A DNA stretch of 42,655 bases from Burkholderiaceae bacterium (GTDB lineage: Bacteria > Pseudomonadota > Gammaproteobacteria > Burkholderiales > Rhodocyclaceae), in contig JAIPCT010000024.1 in NCBI GenBank assembly GCA_021738065.1, forward strand, positions 1-42,655, given 5' to 3'. How positions within the stretch are numbered: position 1 is the stretch's first letter; the number at the start of each line of letters is the position of its first letter. Shown in pieces: positions 25,815 through 37,231 of this stretch. The position numbers and the translations under genes were made by a program. The notes under the pieces were generated by a model, which had not been told where the DNA came from, did not search any database, and saw only the letters and a program-made list of their open reading frames with translations.

Positions 25815-26453
25815 TTACTTGTTGACGGGCGATTTAGGATCGACGAGCAAGGCGACAAGATCCTTGATCTGCTTTTCGTCCAGGGCGCCGACGTGGCCGA
25901 AGCGCGGCATCGCCGAACAGGCGGTGAAAGCCTTGGAGTTGTAGATCTTGGCATAGGCGTATTTCTGAGTTTCGCTGGTGTAGCCACGAGTCTTGCCAAA
26001 ACCCAGCAGGCTCGGACCGATCGTGCCGTAGGAAAGCTCTTCGGGCGAAATCTGATGGCAGTTGTAGCAGTTGCCGCCATTCGGCGCGCCGGCCTTGGCA
26101 TTCCATGTCAAGCCTTGGCCGCTCTGGGCCAGCTTTTCGCCCGCCTTCCAGTCGCCCATATAATTGCCATCGGCCGGGAGCTTCAGAGTTGTCGTTTGCT
26201 CGGACTCCAGCATGGCAGCCATTTCCGGCGACGGGTTGTCGCCGCTGCGGTTGCAAATGTCCTGCAGTTTGTCGGTGGCAACGCGATCCATTTTGGCGAT
26301 GCCTTTTTCCTGGAAATCGCGCTTGACCGCAATGGTGGCTTTTTTCATCATTTCCGGCGAAGCGTGATGCTCGCGCTCGGTGGCGCAGCCCGCGGCGAGG
26401 AAGGTGGTGAGGGCCACGGCGGCGGCCAGCACGGTGGTGTTGATTTTTTTCAT
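25815..26453 (-). CDS. soxX: Sulfur-oxidation c-type cytochrome SoxX, lipoprotein form
   Basis: SoxX is the cytochrome c partner of SoxA and passes on the electrons released when the sulfur substrate is joined to SoxY. The 212-residue protein has one haem site CYNCH (129-133) with GTIGPSLLGFGKTRG after it and a likely axial methionine in CSAMPRFG. Unusually, its signal ends in the lipobox FLAAGC (Cys23), so it should be lipid-anchored, and about 100 residues precede the haem domain. That makes it longer than compact SoxX proteins. A GAGGAGAG site precedes the ATG. It lies 14 bases after soxA. Confidence 0.94.
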   Translation of the reverse strand: MKKINTTVLAAAVALTTFLAAGCATEREHHASPEMMKKATIAVKRDFQEKGIAKMDRVATDKLQDICNRSGDNPSPEMAAMLESEQTTTLKLPADGNYMGDWKAGEKLAQSGQGLTWNAKAGAPNGGNCYNCHQISPEELSYGTIGPSLLGFGKTRGYTSETQKYAYAKIYNSKAFTACSAMPRFGHVGALDEKQIKDLVALLVDPKSPVNK

Positions 26454-26467
26454 TTCGTCTCTCCTCT

Positions 26468-27277
26468 TTAGCGCTTCAGGGCCGGGCCCTTGTACTCCGC
26501 ACCTTCGCCCATGACGGCCAGAAAGGTGATCAGAGCGTTGACCGATTCCGACATGTACTTGGGTTCGGGGAATCGCTGCTGGCGGAAGCAGTCATTGATG
26601 CGCCATTGCATGGAATGCAAGCGGCTGGTCGATACACGATAGGCCGGCCAACCTGTGTAGGCACCCTTGGCATCCGCTGTCTTGGTCAGGTTGGGAAGTT
26701 CCTGCAGGCGAATGCGCATTCCATCTACGGCATGACAGGTTCCGCACGAGAAATCGTAGGGACCGGCACGCAGATGGAACAATGCTTCGCCAAGCGCAAA
26801 GGCCTCCAGCTCCTTGGGATGACTGTTGGGCGGCGAAATCTTCATGCCCTTCGAGGCGGTTACCACATAAGCCAGGAGGTCCTCAATTTCGGAGGGTTTG
26901 TCGGCACTGCCAAAGGGTTTTTTCACGATATCGGCAGTGCTGAATCCCTGAATCGTCTCCCTGCACCAATTGATGCGCGACTCGATGTCCATGACGCGAC
27001 CCGCATCGCCGAAGTAACGCGGGGTTTTGGCGTAAGCACCTTTGACCACGCCTGGGCCGAGGCCCAAGTCACACTTCTCGAGCGAGACGTTTTTAGGGCC
27101 GGCTGCCTTTTTCCACAGTATTTCGCCACGCGCTTCGTACAGTTCTGCCGGATTGTCATCACCGAGCATTTCGCGGTATTTTTCGATGCCGGCAATAGTG
27201 GGATCCTTGGCCTGAGCCAGAACCGACCCGGTCCATGTGACAGCCAGCGCTGCCATGATAGCGATGCGGTATTTCAT
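26468..27277 (-). CDS. soxA: Sulfur-oxidation cytochrome SoxA, single-haem form
   Basis: SoxA, with SoxX, oxidatively couples thiosulfate to the SoxY cysteine. The 269-residue protein has a signal peptide (MAALAVTWTGSVLAQA), one haem motif CGTCH (178-182), and the active-site haem ligand Cys230 in INDCFRQQRFPEP, which carries a persulfide in studied SoxA. The N-terminal domain has no CxxCH but keeps Cys69 and Cys105, which probably form a disulfide, as in monohaem SoxA types. The start at 27277 has AGGAG 5 bases upstream. The longer frame to 27391 is not needed. Confidence 0.96.
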   Translation of the reverse strand: MKYRIAIMAALAVTWTGSVLAQAKDPTIAGIEKYREMLGDDNPAELYEARGEILWKKAAGPKNVSLEKCDLGLGPGVVKGAYAKTPRYFGDAGRVMDIESRINWCRETIQGFSTADIVKKPFGSADKPSEIEDLLAYVVTASKGMKISPPNSHPKELEAFALGEALFHLRAGPYDFSCGTCHAVDGMRIRLQELPNLTKTADAKGAYTGWPAYRVSTSRLHSMQWRINDCFRQQRFPEPKYMSESVNALITFLAVMGEGAEYKGPALKR

Positions 27278-27344
27278 GGTTTCTCCTCCAGGGTGCATGC
27301 CGCCGGTCTTGATTGCCGGCCTTTGCGGGGTAACGGATAGGGTG

Positions 27345-27656
27345 TCAGGCAACGGCGACTTCGTCGGACCGCTTGTCTCCTTTGTTGTCAACCCAACTGA
27401 TAACGACCTTGTCGCCTGCTTTGGCGCCTTTTACTTTGAAGCCAAAGACCGGGTTGCGCGATACGGACGTGCCGATTTGCCCATCGACAACTATCTTGCC
27501 CGCAACCTCGACGGTCATTGATTGAATGAAATGGGCCGGGATGGTTTTGCCGGCAGCGTCTTTGCGCTGTCCGGTCTCCATCGCGTGGCCCATCAGAACT
27601 CTGATTTCAGCAACATCTCCGCTCAGTTTTGCGCGAATCTTCATTGGATCTGACAT
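27345..27656 (-). CDS. soxZ: Thiosulfate oxidation carrier complex protein SoxZ
   Basis: SoxZ is the scaffold partner of SoxY. The 103-residue protein has the SoxZ immunoglobulin-like beta pattern: MKIRAKLSGDVAEIRVLMGH, then METGQRKDAAGKTIPAHFI and VSRNPVFGFKVKGAKAGDKV. It has no signal peptide, as usual, because it is exported with SoxY. GGGAG precedes the ATG. It lies 37 bases after soxY. Confidence 0.97.
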   Translation of the reverse strand: MSDPMKIRAKLSGDVAEIRVLMGHAMETGQRKDAAGKTIPAHFIQSMTVEVAGKIVVDGQIGTSVSRNPVFGFKVKGAKAGDKVVISWVDNKGDKRSDEVAVA

Positions 27657-27693
27657 GGTGTACTCCCTTCTTTATCCTGTCTATTGGGTCTGC

Positions 27694-28170
27694 TTAGCCG
27701 CCGCAGCCGCCGACGGTAACCTTGACTTCTTTTTGCGCAATATAGAACTTGCCATCAGCCTTGACGACCGCCTTGACCAGCGACGTTTGTCCCAGTTTCA
27801 GGCGCACCGCAGCTTCCGGCAGGGCGCCGTTGGCAAAATCGAAATGAGCGGAAAGCGGTAGCGGATTCTTCTCGACCAGAATTGCAATTGAAACCGTGTT
27901 GGGAATGGTGCTCACCACGTCGACCGGCACGACAGCGCCGTTCTCCGCAATATCGGGGACCTTGAGGATCAGGCCCTTGTGTTCGCCTGGCGTTCCTGCT
28001 CCGAGACCTTTGAGTACGCCGGTCGTATCCTGGGCTTCAAACGCGGCCTTGTTCCACTCTGCCGCAAAAGCGGCAGTGGGCTTGAGCACTCCGGCTGCAA
28101 TCAGCGCTGAAAGCGCCCCCAGACTGCCGGCGCCGCGAAGTACGGTTCTCCGTGTGACGTTCATTTCCAT
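27694..28170 (-). CDS. soxY: Thiosulfate oxidation carrier protein SoxY
   Basis: SoxY carries sulfur intermediates on a C-terminal swinging-arm cysteine. The 158-residue protein has a twin-arginine signal (NVTRRTVLRGAGSLGALSAL) and ends KVTVGGCGG, where Cys156 is the carrier residue. It is the first gene of the operon soxY-soxZ-soxA-soxX-soxB. AGGA lies 9 bases before the ATG at 28170; a second ATG at 28164 is possible. A TATAGA hexamer (minus strand, 28207-28202) might be a -10 box, but I see no good -35. No dedicated regulator lies next to the cluster. Confidence 0.97.
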   Translation of the reverse strand: MEMNVTRRTVLRGAGSLGALSALIAAGVLKPTAAFAAEWNKAAFEAQDTTGVLKGLGAGTPGEHKGLILKVPDIAENGAVVPVDVVSTIPNTVSIAILVEKNPLPLSAHFDFANGALPEAAVRLKLGQTSLVKAVVKADGKFYIAQKEVKVTVGGCGG

Positions 28171-28482
28171 GCTTGGTTATCCTCCGTATCATTATTTTGA
28201 ATCTATAGCTGTTTCGCGAGCAAACTTAACACTTGTTGAATCAGAAACAAAGCCTCATGGGTCGAGCGAATGTTTAAGTCTTGCATACAAATCGCGCAGC
28301 GTAAATGGGAAATATCTATTTGAGAAATCATGCAAGCAATGGAATAAAGTCAGGTGGGACTTCGTCGCAATTTCATTGCGCAGTGCACCAGTTGCACGAT
28401 GCTTCCCGGTTTTAACGCGTGTCTCGTGGAACGCCACGATCAGTCGCGTACTCGGATAGTTCGGTCGCGTTGTGCGCGACAC

Positions 28483-28514
28483 TGGAAATGGAAATGGAAA
28501 TGGAAATGGAAATG
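28483..28514 (+). repeat. Hexanucleotide tandem repeat (TGGAAA)5
   Basis: Five exact TGGAAA units followed by TG. It lies in a region with no recognised gene. A hexamer would not shift a reading frame, but a change in copy number could alter promoter spacing or RNA structure. Confidence 0.9.
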
Positions 28515-28656
28515 CGCTTTTGGCATTTGGCGAATCTACCGCGCGTTACTGTTCACGGTCGCTTTGCGTCGGCTGGATTCATGGCGAATCGGGCTTTGAT
28601 TCGTAGCTCAATGGAGTGCCGCGAGGCAAGCCGACAATAGATTCAGGCTGGGGACA

Positions 28657-28685
28657 TTGTGAGACGATGAAGTTTGTCGGATAAT
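28657..28685 (+). promoter_or_regulatory. Sigma70-type promoter of tRNA-Leu
   Basis: TTGTGA (28657-28662) and GATAAT (28680-28685) are separated by 17 bases, the optimal spacing. Transcription would start near 28692, giving a 37-base leader before the tRNA. Confidence 0.6.
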
Positions 28686-28728
28686 GCGCGCCTCGCAGCG
28701 CTGGTTTCGACGTGCTGCGAACCCCCGG

Positions 28729-28813
28729 GCCGGGGTGACGGAATCGGTAGACGTAGCGGTCTCAAACACCGCCGCCGCAAGGCGTGGGGATTCGACTTCC
28801 CCCCCCGGCACCA
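28729..28813 (+). tRNA. tRNA-Leu (anticodon CAA)
   Basis: The 85-base tRNA folds fully. The acceptor arms are GCCGGGG (28729-28735) and CCCCGGC (28803-28809). The anticodon stem GCGGT/ACCGC holds the loop CTCAAAC, giving anticodon CAA for UUG codons. A long variable arm (GCC-GCAA-GGC type) is typical of leucine tRNAs, and the T arm is GGGGA-TTCGACT-TCCCC. The 3' CCA is encoded (ACCA at 28810-28813). Confidence 0.96.
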
Positions 28814-28871
28814 AGAGCGCCAGTCATGATCGTGAAAACGGACAGTGCTGCTCTGAAATGAATGGATGTGG

Positions 28872-28901
28872 CGAGAATTCTCTCGAATTCGGGGTTGTTT
28901 T
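28872..28901 (+). terminator. Possible weak terminator after tRNA-Leu
   Basis: CGAGA (28872-28876), ATTC, TCTCG (28881-28885) forms a 5-bp stem. A T-rich stretch (TTGTTTTATT) comes about 10 bases later. Spacing is longer than ideal. Confidence 0.3.
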
Positions 28902-29046
28902 ATTGGCGACGCGTTGGTGACACCCCATGCCGGTAACAAGGGCAGCAGGAGAAAAACTGCGGAATTCCGGATTACACTGAGCGCTCTGGACACTTGTTCA
29001 GCCTCGTGGAGGGTAGGTTTTGATAACGCCGAAATCTGGAGTTTCA

Positions 29047-29721
29047 ATGACAGTGCTTCGGGCGCTGCCGATTTTCGAGACGCTCGACGACGACTGTCTT
29101 GCGCCCCTGACCCGGGTTTCCATGCTGCGTAATATTCCGCGGAACACCGTGGTCTTGCATGATGGCGATCGTACCGACAACATCTACTTTGTCCTCTCTG
29201 GCGCGCTGAAGGTGCAAGTCAGCGACAAGGAGGGACGCGAGGTCATCCTGTCGATGCTCGGTCCCGGAGAGCTCTTCGGCGAGATGGGCGTGCTCGACGA
29301 CCATCCGCGTTCGGCGACGGTATTGGCGGTCGAGTCCAGCGAGGTGGTGATGATAGGCAAGGCCGATTTCAAGCAGTGCCTGGTGGACAATCCCGACGTC
29401 TCCCTGTTCATCATGCGCAATTTGACTAAACGCTTGCGCCTGGCCGACCGCAACATCGAGAGTCTTGCGCTGCTCGATGTCTATGGCCGTGTCGCGCGAC
29501 TGTTGCTGGAATCGGCGGAAACCGTGAACGGGCGCCAAGTTGTGACGCACAAGATTTCGAAGCAGGATATCGCCAAGATGATTGGCGCATCGCGTGAAAT
29601 GGTCAGCCGCGTAATGCGCGATCTCCTGGTTCAGGGACTGATAGAGGAAGAGGATGGGCAACTGATTCTGGTTGATCTGGCCGTGCTTAAGCGAAGCGAC
29701 TATCAACGATCAGAGGAATGA
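29047..29721 (+). CDS. Crp/Fnr-family transcriptional regulator
   Basis: The 224-residue protein has a cyclic-nucleotide-binding-type domain (about 5-120) with VLSGALKVQVSDKEGREVIL and the phosphate-binding-cassette-like GPGELFGEMGVLDDHPRSATV. A long dimer helix follows, then a helix-turn-helix ISKQDIAKMIGASREMVSRVMRDL. The FGEMGVLDDHPRSATV stretch is close to that of cNMP-binding members (Crp/Vfr type), and no cysteines for an iron-sulfur cluster are present, so it is not an Fnr oxygen sensor. GGAG lies 5 bases before the ATG at 29047. An in-frame TTG at 29020 with GGAGG 7 bases upstream would add nine residues and is nearly as good. It lies between tRNA-Leu and queA; its targets are unknown. 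Confidence 0.9.
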   Translation: MTVLRALPIFETLDDDCLAPLTRVSMLRNIPRNTVVLHDGDRTDNIYFVLSGALKVQVSDKEGREVILSMLGPGELFGEMGVLDDHPRSATVLAVESSEVVMIGKADFKQCLVDNPDVSLFIMRNLTKRLRLADRNIESLALLDVYGRVARLLLESAETVNGRQVVTHKISKQDIAKMIGASREMVSRVMRDLLVQGLIEEEDGQLILVDLAVLKRSDYQRSEE

Positions 29722-29787
29722 GAGCCGTTCAAGCATAGCCTCGGCACAACGCCGATCAATTCCTGCTTCCCGTCTCATGCCATTTTG

Positions 29788-31932
<2,145 letters not shown>

Positions 31933-31967
31933 TCACCGGTTATGTCCGACATTCTTGGAGACTCATA

Positions 31968-32309
31968 GTGCTGATTTCAAATGCTTACGCGCAGGCAGCG
32001 GGTGCCGCCGCCGATCCGTCGGGCGGTCTGATGAGCATGCTGCCCATCATTCTCATGTTCGTTGTGCTGTGGTTCGTGATGATTCGACCGCAAATGAAGA
32101 AGGCCAAAGAGCAACAGAAGATGGTTAGCGAGCTGGCCAAGGGCGATGAAGTGGTCACCCAGGGTGGCATAGCCGGTCGCATTTCCAAGGTGGGTGAGAA
32201 TTATCTCAGCCTGGAAGTGGCCGAAGGCAAGGATGGCGCGGTGGTGATTACCGTGCAGAAGAACTCCGTGGGCGCGCTGCTGCCCAAGGGCACACTGAAA
32301 AACCTGTAA
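31968..32309 (+). CDS. yajC: Sec translocon accessory protein YajC
   Basis: The 113-residue protein has one membrane span (MSMLPIILMFVVLWFVMI, about 20-38) followed by the conserved RPQMKKAKEQQKMVSELAKG and GDEVVTQGGIAGRISKVGE, the standard YajC pattern. It associates with SecDF and SecYEG. The start is GTG at 31968 with GGAG 7 bases upstream. The genes tgt-yajC-secD-secF are in their usual order. Confidence 0.96.
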   Translation: MLISNAYAQAAGAAADPSGGLMSMLPIILMFVVLWFVMIRPQMKKAKEQQKMVSELAKGDEVVTQGGIAGRISKVGENYLSLEVAEGKDGAVVITVQKNSVGALLPKGTLKNL

Positions 32310-32351
32310 TTACCAAGCCGGCCGCGTCAACGCGGCAGCGGCTACCATGCC

Positions 32352-34220
32352 ATGAATCGCTATCCGCTCTGGAAGAACGCCACGGTGTTAATCGCCCTGG
32401 TGCTTGGACTGCTCTACACCCTGCCCAATTTTTTTGGTGAAGCGCCGGCCGTGCAAGTGGCCAGCGTGAAGTCGACTCACAAAGTCGACGCCAAATTATT
32501 GGCCCGGGTGGAAGAGGCGTTGAAGACGGCGGCGATCCTGCCGCAAGGAATTGTTCTGGATCTGACGAGCATTCGGGTCCGATTGCCGGATACCGATAGC
32601 CAGATCAAGGCCAAGGACGTCATTGAAAAGGCGCTCAATCCTGTCGCCGACGATGCAAGCTATAGCGTTGCATTGAATCTGGTGTCGGACTCTCCCAATT
32701 GGCTGACGGGCATACATGCCCTGCCCATGTATCTCGGCCTTGATTTGCGGGGTGGCGTGCATTTTCTGTTGCAGGTGGATATGCAGGGCGCGCTGACCAA
32801 ACGCCTGGATTCCACGGGCGCGGACTTGCGCAGCCTGTTGCGAGACAAGAACATTCGTCACAGCGGCATCAACCGCAACGGACAAACTGTTTCGATCGGT
32901 TTTCGGGACGCCGAAACCCGGGAAAAGGCGCTTGCCTTCCTGATCGACAATCAACCGGATTTACAACTGCTCGAAGCTCAGGACGGCGCCGATCTCAAAC
33001 TGATCGCGACGCTCAAACCTGTGGCGCAGAAGCGCATTCAGGAATTCGCGGTCAAGCAGAACATTACGACCCTGCACAACCGCATCAACGAACTCGGCGT
33101 TGCCGAGCCAGTCATCCAGCAACAGGGCGCGGATCGTATCGTGGTGCAGTTGCCGGGCGTTCAGGACACCGCCAAGGCCAAGGATATTCTGGGTCGTACC
33201 GCGACTCTTGAAGTGCGCATGGTCGATGATGAGGCCAGCGCCGATCCGAATGTCATGGAGCGAGCGGCACGAGGCCAGCCGCCTCCCGGTACTGAATACT
33301 TCGTCGAGCGCGGTGGTCAGCCCTTGCTGGTCAAAAAGCAGGTGGTGTTGACCGGTGAACGGCTGACAGATGCCCAGCCGGGGTTCGACAGCCAGACTCA
33401 GGAAGCCGCTGTCCATTTGTCGCTTGATTCAGCCGGTGCTCGCATATTCAAGGACGTAACGCGTGAGAGCGTCGGCAAGCGCATGGCGATTGTGCTGATA
33501 GAAAAAGGCAAGGGCGAGGTGGTAACCGCGCCGGTGATACGCACGGAGATCGGCGGTGGCCGGGTGCAGATTTCCGGCCGCATGAGCACTGTTGAAGCCA
33601 ACGATGTCGCCTTGCTGTTGCGTGCCGGATCGCTTGCGGCACCGATGGAAATCATCGAAGAACGCACCATCGGTCCAAGTCTCGGTGCCGACAACATCGC
33701 CAAGGGCTTCAGTTCGACGCAGTGGGGTTTTGTCGCGATCGCCGTGTTCATGTCTTCGTACTACCTGCTGTTCGGAGCCGTGTCGGTGTTTGCACTGTCG
33801 GCAAATCTACTGTTGCTGGTGGCGCTGCTTTCCTTGCTGCAGGCCACGCTGACACTCCCCGGTATCGCCGCGGTCGCGCTGACGCTCGGCATGGCGATCG
33901 ATGCCAACGTGCTGATCAACGAGCGGATACGCGAGGAACTGCGCGGCGGCAATTCCCCGCAGGCCGCGATCACTGCCGGCTACGAGCGTGCCTGGGCGAC
34001 AATTCTCGACTCGAATATCACCACCCTGATCGCTGGCGTGGCCCTGCTGATATTTGGTTCCGGGCCGGTACGAGGTTTCGCCGTGGTGCATTGTCTGGGT
34101 ATTCTGACCTCGATATTCAGCTCGGTTGTCGTATCGCGGGCGCTGATCAACCTGATCTACGGCAGTCGACGCAAACTGACATCGGTCAGCATCGGACAAG
34201 TTTGGAAACCGGGAGCCTGA
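32352..34220 (+). CDS. secD: Protein translocase subunit SecD
   Basis: SecD uses the proton gradient to assist late steps of export through SecYEG. The 622-residue protein begins MNRYPLWKNATVLIALVLGL with the first membrane span, then a large periplasmic part with LGLDLRGGVHFLLQVDM, and ends with five further spans. The RND-type motifs GMAIDANVLINERIREELRGG are in the fourth span region. The length matches the family. secF begins one base after its stop. Confidence 0.97.
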   Translation: MNRYPLWKNATVLIALVLGLLYTLPNFFGEAPAVQVASVKSTHKVDAKLLARVEEALKTAAILPQGIVLDLTSIRVRLPDTDSQIKAKDVIEKALNPVADDASYSVALNLVSDSPNWLTGIHALPMYLGLDLRGGVHFLLQVDMQGALTKRLDSTGADLRSLLRDKNIRHSGINRNGQTVSIGFRDAETREKALAFLIDNQPDLQLLEAQDGADLKLIATLKPVAQKRIQEFAVKQNITTLHNRINELGVAEPVIQQQGADRIVVQLPGVQDTAKAKDILGRTATLEVRMVDDEASADPNVMERAARGQPPPGTEYFVERGGQPLLVKKQVVLTGERLTDAQPGFDSQTQEAAVHLSLDSAGARIFKDVTRESVGKRMAIVLIEKGKGEVVTAPVIRTEIGGGRVQISGRMSTVEANDVALLLRAGSLAAPMEIIEERTIGPSLGADNIAKGFSSTQWGFVAIAVFMSSYYLLFGAVSVFALSANLLLLVALLSLLQATLTLPGIAAVALTLGMAIDANVLINERIREELRGGNSPQAAITAGYERAWATILDSNITTLIAGVALLIFGSGPVRGFAVVHCLGILTSIFSSVVVSRALINLIYGSRRKLTSVSIGQVWKPGA

Positions 34221-34221
34221 C

Positions 34222-35181
34222 ATGGAATTTTTTCGCATTCGCAAAGACATTCCTTTCATGCGCCATGCGCTGGTGTTCAATGTCATTTCATTGCTAACCT
34301 TCCTGCTGGCGGTGTTCTTCCTGGTAAGCCGGGGCTTGCATCTCTCGGTCGAGTTCACCGGCGGTACGCTGATCGAGGTCGCGTATTCACAGGCACCTGA
34401 ACTGCAACAGATACGTAAGCAACTGGAAAGCGACGGCTTTACCGACACCCAAGTACAAAACTTTGGCTCCTCGCGCGACGTATTGATCCGCGTGCCTTTG
34501 GCCAAGGGCGCCGAAACCTCGAAAGTCGGCGATCAGGTGATGGCGTCCCTGGCAAAAATCGTGAGCACCGAGGCAACCGCGACGGCAGACGGCGCGGCAT
34601 TCGGGTTGAAACGAGTCGAATTCGTCGGGCCGCAGGTTGGCAGGGAACTCGCCGAAGACGGAGCGCTGGCCCTATTACTGGTAATCATCGGCATCATGGG
34701 CTATCTGGCGATGCGTTTCGAATGGCGTTTTGCGCTTTCGGCGATCATCGCCAACATGCATGACGTGGTGATTATTCTCGGCTTCTTTGCTTTCTTTCAA
34801 TGGGAGTTCTCGTTGCCCGTGCTGGCGGCGGTGCTGGCGGTGCTCGGCTACTCGGTCAATGAGTCGGTGGTAGTGTTTGACCGGGTACGCGAAACTTTCA
34901 AGAAGAAACGCGGGCTGACCACGCCCGAAGTGCTCAATCACGCCATCACCAGCACGATATCGCGCACCATCATCACCCATGGCAGCACGCAGATGATGGT
35001 CACTTCGATGCTGATTTTCGGCGGTCCGGCATTGCACTATTTCGCGCTGGCATTGACCATCGGCATTCTGTTCGGCATTTACTCTTCAGTGCTGGTGGCA
35101 AGCCCGCTGGTGATGTGGATGGGCGTGTCACGAGAGCAGTTCATTCAGCCGAAAATAGAGAAACAGGAAGCAGTGGTCTGA
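34222..35181 (+). CDS. secF: Protein translocase subunit SecF
   Basis: SecF pairs with SecD. The 319-residue protein has a first membrane span (VFNVISLLTFLLAVFFLVS), the conserved LSVEFTGGTLIEV, then spans including LAVLGYSVNESVVVFDRVRE, where the Asp and Arg are conserved, and TISRTIITHGSTQMMV. Length and order are normal. A hairpin and one copy of the dispersed motif follow its stop. Confidence 0.97.
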   Translation: MEFFRIRKDIPFMRHALVFNVISLLTFLLAVFFLVSRGLHLSVEFTGGTLIEVAYSQAPELQQIRKQLESDGFTDTQVQNFGSSRDVLIRVPLAKGAETSKVGDQVMASLAKIVSTEATATADGAAFGLKRVEFVGPQVGRELAEDGALALLLVIIGIMGYLAMRFEWRFALSAIIANMHDVVIILGFFAFFQWEFSLPVLAAVLAVLGYSVNESVVVFDRVRETFKKKRGLTTPEVLNHAITSTISRTIITHGSTQMMVTSMLIFGGPALHYFALALTIGILFGIYSSVLVASPLVMWMGVSREQFIQPKIEKQEAVV

Positions 35182-35214
35182 AGGGCCACAGCGGGTCGGG
35201 GAAGACGCAGACCC

Positions 35215-35260
35215 TGCCAGCGACCATCGGCTGAAAAGTCGGCGCTGGCAACACGGCGTC
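35215..35260 (-). repeat. Dispersed 24-bp motif with hairpin, intergenic copy after secF
   Basis: 35234-35260 read on the minus strand is GACGCCGTGTTGCCAGCGCC followed by GACTTTT, matching the copy after panD over 27 bases with one change. TGCCAGCG (35215-35222) and CGCTGGCA (35243-35250) are complementary, so a stem with a 20-base loop may form at the end of the secDF transcript. The rest of the gap (35182-35381) holds no gene. Confidence 0.75.
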
Positions 35261-35381
35261 CCAGGTTGGGTTTTTCGCCCTGCATTGGCGCCGGAAGCAA
35301 TGACAACGGTGATGCTGCGTGCTTGCTTGAGAAACCGCTTCTGCCGACTATCGGGTGATTCGCTTTCGCCGAGCGAGTCAG

Positions 35382-35711
35382 CTACTCGACGCTTGTCGCG
35401 AAGACATGCTTGATGCGCAGTTGGTTTTTCCCATCCGCCACCAGCGCCAGAAGTCGATCGATATTCGGATGTTTGCCTGGGTTCTGGCGGGCATCATCGG
35501 CATGCTCTGAAAACAGTTCCAGGCCTTTCCTGGCCGCCTCGCATGTGATTGCGCCATAGACCTGTCCGAGGTGGTTATAGACCGCCAGCGATCCTGTTTG
35601 TCCAGGCTTGTTCTCTATGGTTCCGGCGAGCGCACCATCGCTATCGAGCAGATGAATGGCTGCGATGTGAGAAATGCGGGGGATTGATTTGAGGTTGTCG
35701 GCAAATGACAT
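35382..35711 (-). CDS. DUF2322-like small conserved protein
   Basis: The 109-residue soluble protein begins MSFADNLKSIPRISHIAAIHL and contains TGSLAVYNHLGQVYGAITCEAARKGLELF-type sequence. This looks like the DUF2322 family of betaproteobacteria, from memory. Its function is unknown. It begins one base after the purB stop and is therefore expressed with it. Family assignment is moderate. Confidence 0.75.
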   Translation of the reverse strand: MSFADNLKSIPRISHIAAIHLLDSDGALAGTIENKPGQTGSLAVYNHLGQVYGAITCEAARKGLELFSEHADDARQNPGKHPNIDRLLALVADGKNQLRIKHVFATSVE

Positions 35712-35712
35712 T

Positions 35713-37098
<1,386 letters not shown>

Positions 37099-37193
37099 TC
37101 AGGCGCCGGCAGTGGCGGGAACTGTATTGCCATTTTACCATGCAGCCCTCGTCGTTTCGATTGAAAGCGCTCGAAGGGGAGCAGGCACCATGT

Positions 37194-37199
37194 TATAGT
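37194..37199 (+). promoter_or_regulatory. Possible -10 box upstream of the GST gene
   Basis: TATAGT lies 33 bases before the GST start. No good -35 hexamer is found at normal spacing. The divergent purB start is at 37080, so this 151-base gap must hold both promoters. Confidence 0.3.
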
Positions 37200-37231
37200 T
37201 TCGCCGCCATTACCCCACGTGACTTGACCCC

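Larger units (their letters stand above)
28171..28728. other. Hairpin-rich 558-base gap between soxY and tRNA-Leu
   Basis: No convincing protein gene is present. Perfect short hairpins lie at 28366-28380 (CGCAAT/ATTGCG), 28383-28397 (GTGCA/TGCAC), 28424-28439 (TCGTGG/CCACGA), 28464-28480 (GTCGCG/CGCGAC) and 28585-28603 (CGAATC/GATTCG). The last competes with GATTC (28576-28580) pairing with GAATC (28586-28590). A TGGAAA tandem repeat follows the fourth hairpin. The soxY promoter must be at the left end and the tRNA promoter at the right end. The middle may hold a structured RNA. Confidence 0.5.

Noticed and set aside
28424-28439. Hairpin TCGTGG/CCACGA as a terminator
   Set aside because: No T run follows on either strand.
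28255-28482. 75-codon minus-strand frame upstream of soxY
   Set aside because: GTG start without a clear ribosome site, no recognised family, and the region is better explained by hairpins; left as geneless.
28419-28640. Plus-strand frame with repeating EM residues
   Set aside because: The repeated dipeptide is simply the translation of the TGGAAA tandem repeat; nothing else supports a protein.
33234-33244. Core GCCAGCGCCGA of the dispersed motif inside secD
   Set aside because: Only the 11-base core matches; the flanks do not follow the consensus, so it may be chance.
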